Assembly (NCBI GenBank): GCA_001600875.1
Contig: BCLD01000003.1
Coordinates: forward strand, 1,022,408 to 1,086,407
Origin: Solicoccozyma terricola
Lineage: Eukaryota > Basidiomycota > Tremellomycetes > Filobasidiales > Piskurozymaceae
Direction of reading: 5' to 3'
DNA length: 64,000 nucleotides
Below the pieces are notes generated by a model, which worked only from the letters and a program-made list of their open reading frames with translations, made no database searches and was not told the DNA's origin. Shown in pieces: positions 51,201 to 61,688 of the stretch (positions within the stretch are counted from its first letter, which is position 1; the number at the start of each line of letters is the position of its first letter). The position numbers and the translations under genes were made by a program.

Positions 51201-52963
51201 GACGATGGCAATTACGAGCGCCAGCGACCATCCTTCGCCACCGAAAAGGATTAGCACAATCTATTCTCGTTTTCAGCAACCTCATTACCCACCATATGCC
51301 CAGTAGAAGAACACGGTCGCAATGAGGATATCGAATATAACCGGACTGAGGTTCATCAGCAGCATCTGGAACACATTGTTGATAGCAGATCCACTACCAA
51401 CATACCCGATCGCATCATCAACTAATTGCCTCTGCGATGCGTCGGGAGGCGGTTTTGACTCACCGATCCAAGATTCTCAAAACTTCACCAGTCTTCCTTC
51501 TCGTATGGAAAGCAAGACTGAGATCTAGTAGATGCTTGAAACACATGAAGGACATTTCCCGATCCGAGTACTGCATTACGGGGGCCCACTGAGATTTTCG
51601 AAGTTTGCATTAGAAACTTATCCGGAAGGGGAAGAAGGGAATAGACGTACGAGTAGACTTTGACTGACAGCCAGGATACCTCCATTACCTTGGCAGAACT
51701 TCAGGGCGACGAAGAGGAGGATTGAGGGCCAGATAGCTGGGAGGTTGGACATGGGTCCCTTGAGTAAGCCGCCCATTTTATACAGAACCAAAGCCAAGAT
51801 CGGGCAAACACTCACAACCCCCAACACACTGTGCATGATTTCCACCCTCTGAATAATCTCCTAAACATTGCACAACCCTTCCGACCACTTGAGGAACTGT
51901 AGCGTTGACCGCTCTCCCACAAACCAACAACCCTAGACACGCCACTGCCAAGAACTGCAACTTTCCTGATTTTTTTGGCCATAAGAAAGGAGCTAGTTTA
52001 GCAAACCTTGCAAAGTAGGCAGACCAGGAGAGCTCGGTGGGTGGTGGGGGTATTGGAGGTTTTGATGACTTTGCTTGAGGTGGCTCGAGAGGTAATGCAG
52101 TACCAGAAGCGTTGACTGGGGGAGTGTTTGCTCCGAATGTACCGTAGATGTTTGCGATAGGGTTTTTTCCATTTTTTGCGGGACCATTAGTTGAACCATT
52201 GGTATCACTGTTATCCCCTTCGGTGGGTCGGAGACTTGTTGTGGATTGTTGATGTTCAATCAATCCGGTACGCTCGGTCGCATCAGGGTCAGTGGATGGA
52301 TCGGAGGAATCGGATTCGACAGGTAGGAATCGGACGATAGGAGTGAATACGGCGTAGATTAGACATGGCAGGAGGATGAGTCGGATGCAAGGGAGGGTGA
52401 TATGGATGATAGAGGTTATGTGCGCTATGGTGGCGGTGACGGAATCTGGAATGATTTGAGGAGATTCAGCAATAGGAATTTAGAGAGCGCATTTTCCGAA
52501 TGCGACATTCCAACTCACTCCTGGTATAATCAATCACCAAGAGTACCAACAAAACCCCCTCGCAAACAAACCCAAAGGTCGCAGCTATGACGATTCCGTT
52601 TTTTTCATAAACTTTCAGCGCTGCACATAACACCGCTATGGTGCTCCAAAGAACCAGCCCGCCCGCAGCATAAACCACCCAAGCCCACCCATCTCCTCTT
52701 CCCGACAGCGGGACGTCTGCGTCCCAGTTTTTAGTCACCACGACAGAAACGACGAATGTCAATCCATCGGCGAGGTACGAAGCAGCGAGTAGGGAGAGGA
52801 TGGCGAGGATGAGCGAACAACGGGGCATTACGTGCTTGGTGATGATTGGACGGATGCCTGGGAGTTCGGGAAGTGGCGAAGACGGTGCGCGGAAGAGGGT
52901 CAGAGTGGGTGGAAGAAGTAGGAGAGGAGAGATGTAGTGGAGGATGTGGATGGGATGTGGCAT
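48290..52963 (-). CDS. Half ABC transporter, HMT1/ABCB6-like, with long Ser-rich tail
   Basis: A many-exon ABC-B half transporter. The first exon (52963-52519) and second (from 52445) encode an N-terminal hydrophobic domain of about five helices, as in ABCB6 and Hmt1, then a polar loop. The core membrane domain includes [17 protein letters not shown], spliced to text matching the family pattern [12 protein letters not shown] and [14 protein letters not shown]. The nucleotide domain has Walker [21 protein letters not shown], the Q loop [14 protein letters not shown], signature [17 protein letters not shown], Walker B ILVLDEATSALDT and the H loop AHRLSTI. Hmt1/ABCB6 relatives move metal-ligand complexes or porphyrins across vacuolar or mitochondrial membranes; the substrate is not readable here. 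A C-terminal extension of roughly 230 residues is Ser/Pro-rich with basic patches, longer than usual. Exact internal exon ends were not all fixed. Confidence 0.88.
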
Positions 52964-53318
52964 GATGGTTGGTCGTGGTTTGAAAAAAGAGTCGAGTTGC
53001 GGTGTGTTGTGCGATCTGTCAAGAAAGATCTATCCCCTTCCGAGAGCAGGGTCGGCGTGATCGTCACAGCGCCTATCCCGCGAGGGTTGTAATGTCGATG
53101 CGTTGAGGAGTAGACTGCTTGGCTGATGTTACTAGACGACTTCAGTAACTGTCTGCTGCGTATCACCACCACCACTTACTAGATTGTCCAACTCAGATGG
53201 AGGATGTACGCTGCTGCATGGCTGGAACCAACCACGTGGCACGCGACTGGCTCAACATCCATATATCTGTTTCATCTCATATCCTCGTCCTCCTCGTCCT
53301 CATCCTCATCTTCACATC
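52964..53318. promoter_or_regulatory. Divergent promoter ABC transporter / CLPTM1
   Basis: A 355-nt divergent spacer. A CCAACCACGTGGCA-like motif with the E-box core CACGTG lies at 53235-53240, a typical basic-helix-loop-helix site. TCCTCGTCC repeats just before 53319 form the CLPTM1 leader. No RNA gene was recognised. Confidence 0.45.
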
Positions 53319-56300
53319 ATGTCGGCACCTCGACAGGCTGGAAGAGTAGCGGCTCCTGCTCAGCAGCAGGAAGGAGGAGAGTGAGTGAAAAGCGGGATCG
53401 GTGGATGGAACTTGTTCCTGACTGTACATGGCATGGACAGCAACAATTCATTCCTCAAGAAGGGAATGACATTTTTGGCGACATTCTTGGCCATCCAAGC
53501 TGGTCAGTCATCTTCCTTTACTCTGTCGATAGTCGTCAATCTCTGACAAACCCCCCAATGCGCAGTATCGCAACTCGCCAGCTCCTACGTATGTCTCTCA
53601 GCTGTCGCAGAAGACTTCTCTCAATGCTAACACGCGGCGCCCTACCAGCTTAAACCCAAGCAGAACATCGAAGCACCTCCTCCTGTTCCTCTTTCTACCG
53701 ATTCTTCCACTCCATCCACCGACCCTACCACCATAATCAACAAGGTTTCCCCTCTGTGGCCACTAGGCACCCCACTCTCCCTATACGTCTACCTAACCAC
53801 CTCTCCATCCCCTTCCTCGCCCGTCCCACCCATTTCAGAATACATCTCCAGGGACCCTCTGGTGAAATGGGATGATCTCACTTTTGGGAAATGGGACCAA
53901 GAGAGGATGGAAGATTTCTGGATTGACGTGCCGGATTCTGTTAGGAACAATGGAACTTGGTGGGCGGATATGTTTTTAGTTAATAAGGCTGAGGTGAAGG
54001 ATGAAGGAGAGGCACATGAGTTGGAGGGTGGTCCGATGAAGGTCATGTTGGCTAGAAAACGTTCGTATATATATATATCTCTCAAACTTCTCTTGATCGT
54101 CCGACGATGAAACTGAACGATTCGCCGGTCAATAGTTCTCACTCGCTATGCACCCAAGCAAAAGGTCAGAAAGGAGAAGAAATTGATCTCAAGTGGGAAT
54201 GAAGGTCCGGCCGTAGATGAAGACGAGCTAGGAGCTATGGAGAACGTTGTGAGTTGATAGGGCTTGGAGGAGAAGAGCCATGCAGGAGTTGCTGAATGAC
54301 CTCTAAGGAAATGTTCAGACTACCGTTCAGCCAATCATCTCTTACTATGCTCCAGTGAGTTTATGCAGACGTCGTGTCTGGTGAAACCGATCAGCCGGTC
54401 GCTCATGATTGTTTTCTTCATAGAACTTGACCATCACGATCATCTCCGATGCCGCACCGCTAATGAGAGAATCTCAAGCTCCTTTGCTGAAGGAGCGTGA
54501 GTACTTCGCATTCACATAAAGTGAATCATGAGGTTAACTGACGCCCTTATTTGAGAACAGATATCCAAATTGAACCTACGGGGTTAAGAGATTCTACGGG
54601 TGGGGGGTTCTATTACCCTATCGTCTTCCCTAATGACTTTTGGCTGGTGAGTAGCGCCGGCTTGGTGCGGCGCGGCGCGGCCACCCTTCACCCTCATCTG
54701 ACGCTTGCTTGTCGTTCTCAGTTGAAAGAGAACCAACATCCGATCAACAGCACGACCACTCGGCTTCCCCTCCGAGTTCAATACCACCCTCTTACCTTTT
54801 TCAAGTTCACCATCTACGCCTCCATGTCCGCGTCCTTTGATGCTCAAACGGCGCAAGCGGGTGGAACTGGTGCAGAAATGGATGAGATCAAACATATGTT
54901 GTTGGAAACTAATCCTTGGTTGCTTGGAACGACGATCTTGGTTACAATTCTTCACATGGTGTTTGAATTCTTGGCATTTAGTTCAGATGTTCAGCATTGG
55001 AGGAAAAAAGACAAGGATTTGGTGGGGGTTTCGTTGAGGACTATCTTGACGAATGTGTTTGTGCAGGTGAGTGCTTGAGAGGCAGTCGTTAGTTCCACCC
55101 AAAAAGTGAATAACGCCTAATTAATATGGCGGCTCCCCTAGTTCGTCATCATGTTATACCTCCAAGACAGCTCCGAGGAGACCTCATTCATGGTTCTCGC
55201 CGGCCAAGGCATGTGGGTGTCCCTTTCCATTACACCGATCACTCTCCCTGGTTGTATTGAAGCCCTATGATTCACAGCGGTCTCCTTATCGAAGCGTGGA
55301 AAATCACCAAGGTCGTGGATATCAAGATCCGACCTTCGCCACCAGGTAGTCTGATTCCATACCAAGTAACTTTTGAGGGTGGGTCCTACTGGCAATATTG
55401 CCACTTCCCATTCGCGCTAAACATGTACCCATCATCGCAGACAAGAAAGTACTCTCCGAAGCTGAGAAGAAGACCCAGGAATACGACAAGCTGGCTTTCA
55501 AGCTTGTTGGATACGCGGCTATTCCAGTGATGACGGGTTACACGATTTACTCGAGTGAGTGGCAAGAAGCAGAGAGGATAATCGGGTATCTGCTGATTTT
55601 GCTTGGTCTGGCGATTGATTGATATAGTGTTATATTTGTGGGCTTTGGAGAGATTTCCTGGTCTGATTTTCGTTGCTGATGCTTCTGTGACGTTTGTAGC
55701 ACGCACAAAGGATGGTATTCGTTCATCATCACGACTTTGGCGCAAGCTATATATATGTATGTCTCTCCCCGTCGGTCTCTCCACCAACAGGATTGAAAGA
55801 CTGATGGAAACCATCTCCAGGTTCGGTTTCGCTCAACTCATCCCACAGTTGATCATCAATTACAAACTGAAGAGCGTTGCGCATATGCCGTGAGTAGTTG
55901 ATCGGCTACGAAGAATCTTTTGTCGCATCAGACACTCAATCGGTTCATCTCCTTTTCCATATCGGACAGAATGAAAGCGATGGTATACAAGACACGTACG
56001 TCCTTCCACATAATCCACCCGCTCATGACGCCACAGCTGATCCAACGGCGATTATCCGCAGTGGGAACCGTTGTCGATGACTTTGCCGCCTTTGTCATCC
56101 GAATGCCATGGCTCCACCGACTCGCCTGTTTCCGAGACGACGTGTATGTGCCTCTCTCCCTCTGCGTATCGTGCTGAATGCTTACGAGGAGAACGACACA
56201 GTGTCTTCCTCATCTTGCTCTACCAACGATGGATCTACCGAGTCGATCCTAACCGAGTGAACGAGTATGGACAGACCATCGGGGGGATGGTTGAGCCTGT

Positions 56301-56361
56301 TGGTGAGGTTGAGAGTGAGACGGGGGAGAGTAAGAAGGTGGAGAGCAAGAAGGATAAGTAA
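53319..56361 (+). CDS. CLPTM1-family multi-pass membrane protein
   Basis: A many-exon gene starting at MSAPRQAGRVAAPAQQQEG. The second exon must be read as NNSFLKKGMTFLATFLAIQA, an N-terminal membrane helix, then VSQLASSY and LKPKQN. A large lumenal domain follows (SPLWPLGTPLSLYVYL, RNNGTWWADMFL, FYYPIVFPNDFWL, STTTRLPLRVQYHPL). The membrane part has HMVFEFLAFSSDVQHWRKK, KLVGYAAIPVMTGYTIYS, QLIPQLIINYKLKSVAHMP, VVDDFAAFVIRMPWLHRLAC and YQRWIYRVDPNRVNEYGQ, which are diagnostic of CLPTM1. Animal relatives act in the ER/Golgi (receptor trafficking, lipid scrambling); the fungal role is not settled and I infer none. The C-terminal tail is Lys/Glu-rich. The splice near 55555 is the least certain. 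Confidence 0.92.
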
Positions 56362-56675
56362 GGATTGTAGTGAACAAGGGACTGCCGCGAGGGGGTCCGA
56401 GCGCCTCAGTCGATGATGAAATGGACGAAAACAGTGTCGTCAGTAACATCATCTGGTGGATTGCATGTCACCGTCGTCGTGGCCGTCGTCATCATCCCCA
56501 CCCCATCGCCGTATATCCACATCACCATCATAGAACGATGCCGACAACATGTGTCCCCGCGCGACGACGACGACGCGGCAGGAGGTCGTAGCGCAAGTTG
56601 AAGGAAGGACCATCTCAGCGACGACGACAACGACGACGACGACGACAGCGACAGCGAGATCATCGTAACAGCTGC
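56362..56675. other. Spacer upstream of the AGC kinase
   Basis: A 314-nt spacer between two plus-strand genes. It contains a CGA/CGACGA-rich segment (56560-56660), which produces open frames on both strands by composition alone. No independent gene is supported. Confidence 0.4.
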
Positions 56676-59600
56676 ATGCTTCCACCTACTTCCACCCCGT
56701 TCCCACCACCCTCTACGTCCCATCCCCGTATCATGGCAGACCCAGACCACCCACTCGCCTCCTTGGGCCCTCCAGCTCTCCGCTCTCGCACATACAAACC
56801 CGCTAATTTAATTCATCGAGGGTTCTACGATCTCCTCTCCACGCTGGCAACCACTACCTCCTCATCCGTCGGTGGCGAAGAGATTAAAACTTTGCGAGGA
56901 AGACCAGTTACCTCTATTGCAAACTCTGCACAACAAACCGACCGAGGAATGGCTCCTCTTCCTTTCCCACCAACTCCTTTAGGACCCAGTCCATCCCCAC
57001 CCAAACTACAGATGCGCCCTATGGACCTGCCATCCGTTCACACAGCAACCCGTCGAGACCCTCTTGCCACTGCTGAACGCCGAGAACGTTCCTTCCTCGA
57101 AGGTTGGTCAGATATGGTCGGTGTAGGCCTCGGAATGGGCTTTGGAAATGTCAACTCCTTCTTGTGGGGTGGCTGGGGACGGAGTGGAGAACGACCCATC
57201 GAGAAAATCAAGGTGGATAAGGAAACCATCAGTTGGCCGTTGGATTTCAGGTGAGAAGAGGCGGGTTTTTCCGGTTTCGGGGTGGCGAAATGTGGTTCCT
57301 GATTGACTGGTTGGGTAGACATGTGGCTCATGCTGAGACGACGGAGGAGGCGCAGTATCTTCTGATGCGATGGGCAACTGATGGTATGGGAAAAGTAGCT
57401 AGTGAGTTGGCAGAATCGATCACACTCCTCAGTGATCGTTGAAGTGGGGATATCATGTTGCAGATCCGGTGTGGGCAACAGCGATGAAGGAGAATGTGAA
57501 ACGAAGAGCAGAGGATCAACAGGCGAGAGCGATTGCACAGGTTCTCGTTGCGAGAGAACAAGGGCTGATCAGGTGAGGGTGCATCTTTCAAGAGTATTGA
57601 ACGGCGGGCTCATGATCGAGGTGGACATAGAGACGAACCGTATCATACACTCCGCGTCGTCAATGGTCTCCCGTCTTCCATCTATTCAAATACGACTCCG
57701 TCACCAGATTCAGTGGGAGTACCGTCGTACTCCAGTAAGAATATACCTAGTATCCCCCCGAACGGTTCTGGTGGATGCTATGACCTACCGTTGTTGAGAT
57801 CACCAAAGAAGAGTTTCAATCCATTCGAGAAGGCGTTCAGACCGATTGAGGAAGATCCGGCTACATCTCCACCGGACAAGATAGTTGCGTCCGAACCTTT
57901 CGGAAAGGCACCACAAGCTCTACGTCTTCATGCTATTCACCGCATACCGCCGCCGAAAGCAGTCGAAGTAGTCATGCTGAAAGATCAAAAAGCATCACAG
58001 AGTTCGGCGGAGTTGGCTTTCACGCGAGAGTGCAGACAGGAATATTGCGGGATGGGGATGACTGCGTCCGAGGGCCTAAAGGCGACGTTGATCAAACAAG
58101 AATCGAGGGTTCCGGTAGGGGCTCAAGATGGTCACCATCGTGACCCCACATTCCAAGCTCCATCGGTAACGGAAAGCTCCATGCGCGCTACCATTAGGTC
58201 CATCGTTCCATCCTTGCCAACCTTGGAGAAGGCGACTTCCACCGCGGTGTACTTCGAGACCCTCTACTGGGCGATCCTGAAACCTCCCAAGTCCCTAGAA
58301 TCCGCTCATCACCAGAATTATATGCTCTCTCGAGAAAGGAGGAGACTCGCTCTTGAGGAGGAGATGAGCAGGCAAAGACTGGGAGCTGCTGCCAAGGAGA
58401 GAGCGAGGGCGAGGTGGAGGGAGGAGGAGACGTGGGATCTAAGGCAGAGAAGACAGAAGGTGAACGCGAAGAGCTTCAAGAAGCTGAAAAGGATCGGGCA
58501 TGGTGGGTGAGGGTGAGCTCTGATTGCTGGGATATGGTCCCACTAATGGGGTGATGTAGGTGCTTTCGGTATTGTATCCCTGGTTCAAGAGCGGGATACC
58601 GGTCAGCTGTACGCCATGAAAGAGGTGAGTTTCGCTCGAGGCGTTGGCAGGGTAATCGTGTGTCGGACTGACAGTGACGGGTTACTTCTAGCTGCGAAAG
58701 ACCGAGTTCGTCGACACCTAGAGGCGTCGTCATGCTGTTGAAGATGCTGATCCTGCCTCTTAATAACTAGGATGCTTCGCAAAGGCCAAGAAGGTGGGTC
58801 ATTGTAGGCCACCGTATCGAAAGCCAACGTTGATCATCTATCCATTGGCAGCACATGCACGAGCGGAAAGAGATCTTCTGGCGGCTTCGCAATCTCCGTG
58901 GATTGTCAAACTGTTCTACAGCTTTCAGGTGTTGTTGCCGGAACGTGAGAATTTATTCGGCCGCAGCTGAAACTTCTCTACTATTGGGCAGGATATGGAC
59001 CATCTGTATCTGGTGAGCCTCAGTGGTCAAATTGCCATTGTACGGCACCGTCTGATAGCTCTCTCTCCTAGGTTCTGGCATACGAAGGAGGTGGCGACCT
59101 CTTGAACCTCCTGGTCAAGTTTGACACTTTCGACGAGCAGTTCACTAAATTCTACGCTGCAGAGGCGGGTTGCCTTGATCGTCTGTCAGAGGTATCCTCG
59201 GCTGAACTTTGTGGATTATTGCTCCCACCCTAGATGATCCTATCTCTTGAAGCCACTCATAAACTAGGCTACATCCATCGAGATATCAAGCCCGACAACT
59301 TTTTATTCTCTGCTGATGGTCATCTGCGCGTGGCGGACTTTGGGCTTGCCACTGATTTACACTGGGTAGGTGGTTGTTTGATTACCGACACCGGTTTGAC
59401 CGGTCCTTGACATCTCTGCACATTACCCATAGGCTCATGACACCGCCTGTATGTGTAGGACCCCCATCCCCCCTTGCCATGTCCCTGCTAACAAAAGTGC
59501 TTGACAGATTACGACCAACAACGCCGCTGTTTGCTGAAGAAGCATGGCATCGACCTTGAAGAGCCATATCCTCTTCGGAGACAGACTATCCGGCGGCAAG

Positions 59601-60931
59601 AGGTTGACGCACTCGTTGCTGAACGATGGAAGGAAGAAGGGGAAGGTTATTTGACCTGGAAAGACAAGAAGAGAAGGAGGATAGCGTTCTCTGTTTGCGG
59701 GTGAGCGGCGAACGCCTTGTTCGGACGCCCCCCGGGGGCGGGCGACAACCTCTGATTGAATCGACGAGGAAACCAAACCTGACTTTGTCGATCTTGTTCT
59801 GCTAGAACCAACTCGTACATGAGTCCAGAAGTCATTCGAGGGCTAGGATACGGTTTCTCCTGTGACTGGTGGTCTCTAGGTGTTATCGGTGCGCTCGTCA
59901 ACCCCCCCGGTTCCCATTATCGCAAGACAGTTGACTTCACCAGGTGCTGTTGTTCTAAAAAGTATTCGAATGCCTATTCGGGTACCCGCCATTCGTCGCT
60001 CAAACTCGACATATCACTCGACAAAAAATGTAAAGATACCCTCTGCCAAACCGTCCGCCGTCGTTTTCGTTTTTTTTTCCTTTTTCACTACTGATTCTTG
60101 AATTCCATAACCTTCTCTCCTGAAAGTCTGAACTGGAAAACCTCCCTCCAGTTCCCTACAACCCCAACCACCTCGCCACTCGTCAAGGACTTCATATCGT
60201 CTCTTCTGTGTGAGCCGGAAGATCGCCTGGGGAACAGTGGGATTAATCGCGGGTCAAAGAAGTCGAGTGGCGAAAGGGCAGGTGGCGTTGGTGGACTACT
60301 GGGCGGAGATGGAGCGGACGACGTGAAGAACCATCCGTGGTTCAGCGGAGTTGATTGGGATAGTGAGCGGTTGCCAAACGAACCCCCCGTGGAATTTCCA
60401 CAGGCAAACACGGCGAAAGAAAAAGCTGAAATGGGATGATATTTTCAATTCTTTTCTTTATAGATATTCAATATATGACACCTCCATATCGACCGAATCT
60501 TTCACATCCAAGTGATACAAAGCATTTCGATGATGATATTCCTAACGAGGTGAGGGATTTTCGTAGGAAACGCGGTAGCCTTTCCAATCATAACCACCTT
60601 ACCCACTACGTTGACGTGCTATGCCGACGCCCCGCCCTACCTCGCAGCCTTTGAAGCCCCAAGGTGGTGCGCTACAAGCTGAAGCTAAAGACCCAATGCT
60701 TCGAAACAAGAAATACGGTCCTCACCTTCTCGAACTACGAAAAGGGTGAGTTCGGCCGTTGGTTTGAGAACACTCGAAACCTTTTTCGTTTCGTATTCCC
60801 GACACATCGGCTGATTGAATTGGCGTGTTTATATGTTTCCTATTTTTTGAATTGAAAATGGACCATCGAATCAAAGAATGGCATTCGCTGGATGGACATA
60901 CAAAGCGAGTGGGCGTGGGTTAACGGGGTGA
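56676..60931 (+). CDS. NDR-family AGC protein kinase, Ppk35-like
   Basis: Nineteen exons close to 965 aa from ATG 56676 (an in-frame ATG at 56733 is an alternative). The first 530 residues are a poorly conserved extension. The kinase domain has [17 protein letters not shown] lysine 567 (LYAMKE), LRKTEMLRKGQE then [28 protein letters not shown] with Asp661, DFGLAT (Asp679), and after the NDR-type long insert ([20 protein letters not shown]) the segment [13 protein letters not shown] and CDWWSLGV. The C-terminal AGC tail has [20 protein letters not shown] and the hydrophobic motif FAGWTYK just before the stop. The insert text favours a Ppk35-like kinase over Cbk1/Orb6, from memory only. Very small exons occur: 14, 23, 21 and 16 nt. 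Exon 10 needs a GC donor. Confidence 0.9.
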
Positions 60932-61688
60932 GAGTTGGTTGGGGTGTACCCCTGTTCAGCAGCTGTACTGAAGTACGCGAACACGGCATTCGGCTTCGCA
61001 GACATAGGGAGATGTTGCACGGGCATCGTGAAGCGGTTAAGAGTGCCGACGAGGATGAGCAGTGGGAGGAAGGGGAGGAAGGGATACGTGGTAGTACGAG
61101 GGGCCGGGCATGCCGGGCATGCAGTCTTTGAGGACGAGAGGAGACGGCCAGAGAAGTCCGCGGGTCACATGTCCCGGCAGCCACGGAGGGAAAAGAGATG
61201 GATGACCAATCCCCCGTTCGATCTAGTAGGAGATCGCTGTTGGTGGTGGTGGTACTGCTATCCTTACCGCCCTGGCCTAGACCGCTTAGACCATCTCTCC
61301 CACTGTCCACTCTCCACTCTCCCACCCCGTTTCTTCCGCACCATCCGACTATCCATCCGTCCATCCACTGTTGCATCCCTCCCCTCCGCCCTCGGCCCTA
61401 GGCCCTTTACCGGCCATCGGTTGCATGCGAAATATTTCTCCTCAACTTCGGCATCCGACTCACGTATAGCAGCTCGATCGGCCTCGTCGCCCACGCGTCC
61501 CGTCCGCCGTATAATAGCAAGCCCGCCATGAACAGGTTCGGCGAGGTGAGTCTGGACCCTTCATTCATTTACTGCGTTGGGCCATAGCAGGACATCGACG
61601 GCTCATCCGTCGGCGCATCCTATCCCTCATCCCTAACCCGGAACAACTCCGTTTGATCGTTTGGATCGTTTGATATCATCACAACGCA
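60932..61688. other. 757-nt upstream region of the bZIP gene with possible spliced uORF
   Basis: A long spacer between two plus-strand genes. At 61528 an ATG opens MNRFGE, followed at once by a consensus donor (GTGAGT) and an acceptor near 61588-61590; read through, it gives about 28 codons ending before the main ATG at 61689. This may be a spliced leader with an upstream frame. A CCGGGCATG direct repeat sits near 61105-61120. Open frames of 178-198 codons on both strands here look like chance GC-rich frames. Confidence 0.4.

Noticed and set aside
56406..56750. Minus-strand frame of 114 codons rich in Val and Ser
   Set aside because: It is produced by CGACGA and GAC repeats and overlaps the kinase start; no independent support.
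60840..61531. Open frames of 178 and 198 codons on opposite strands downstream of the kinase
   Set aside because: They overlap each other and the kinase 3' end, have biased Arg/Ser/Pro composition and no motif or splice support.
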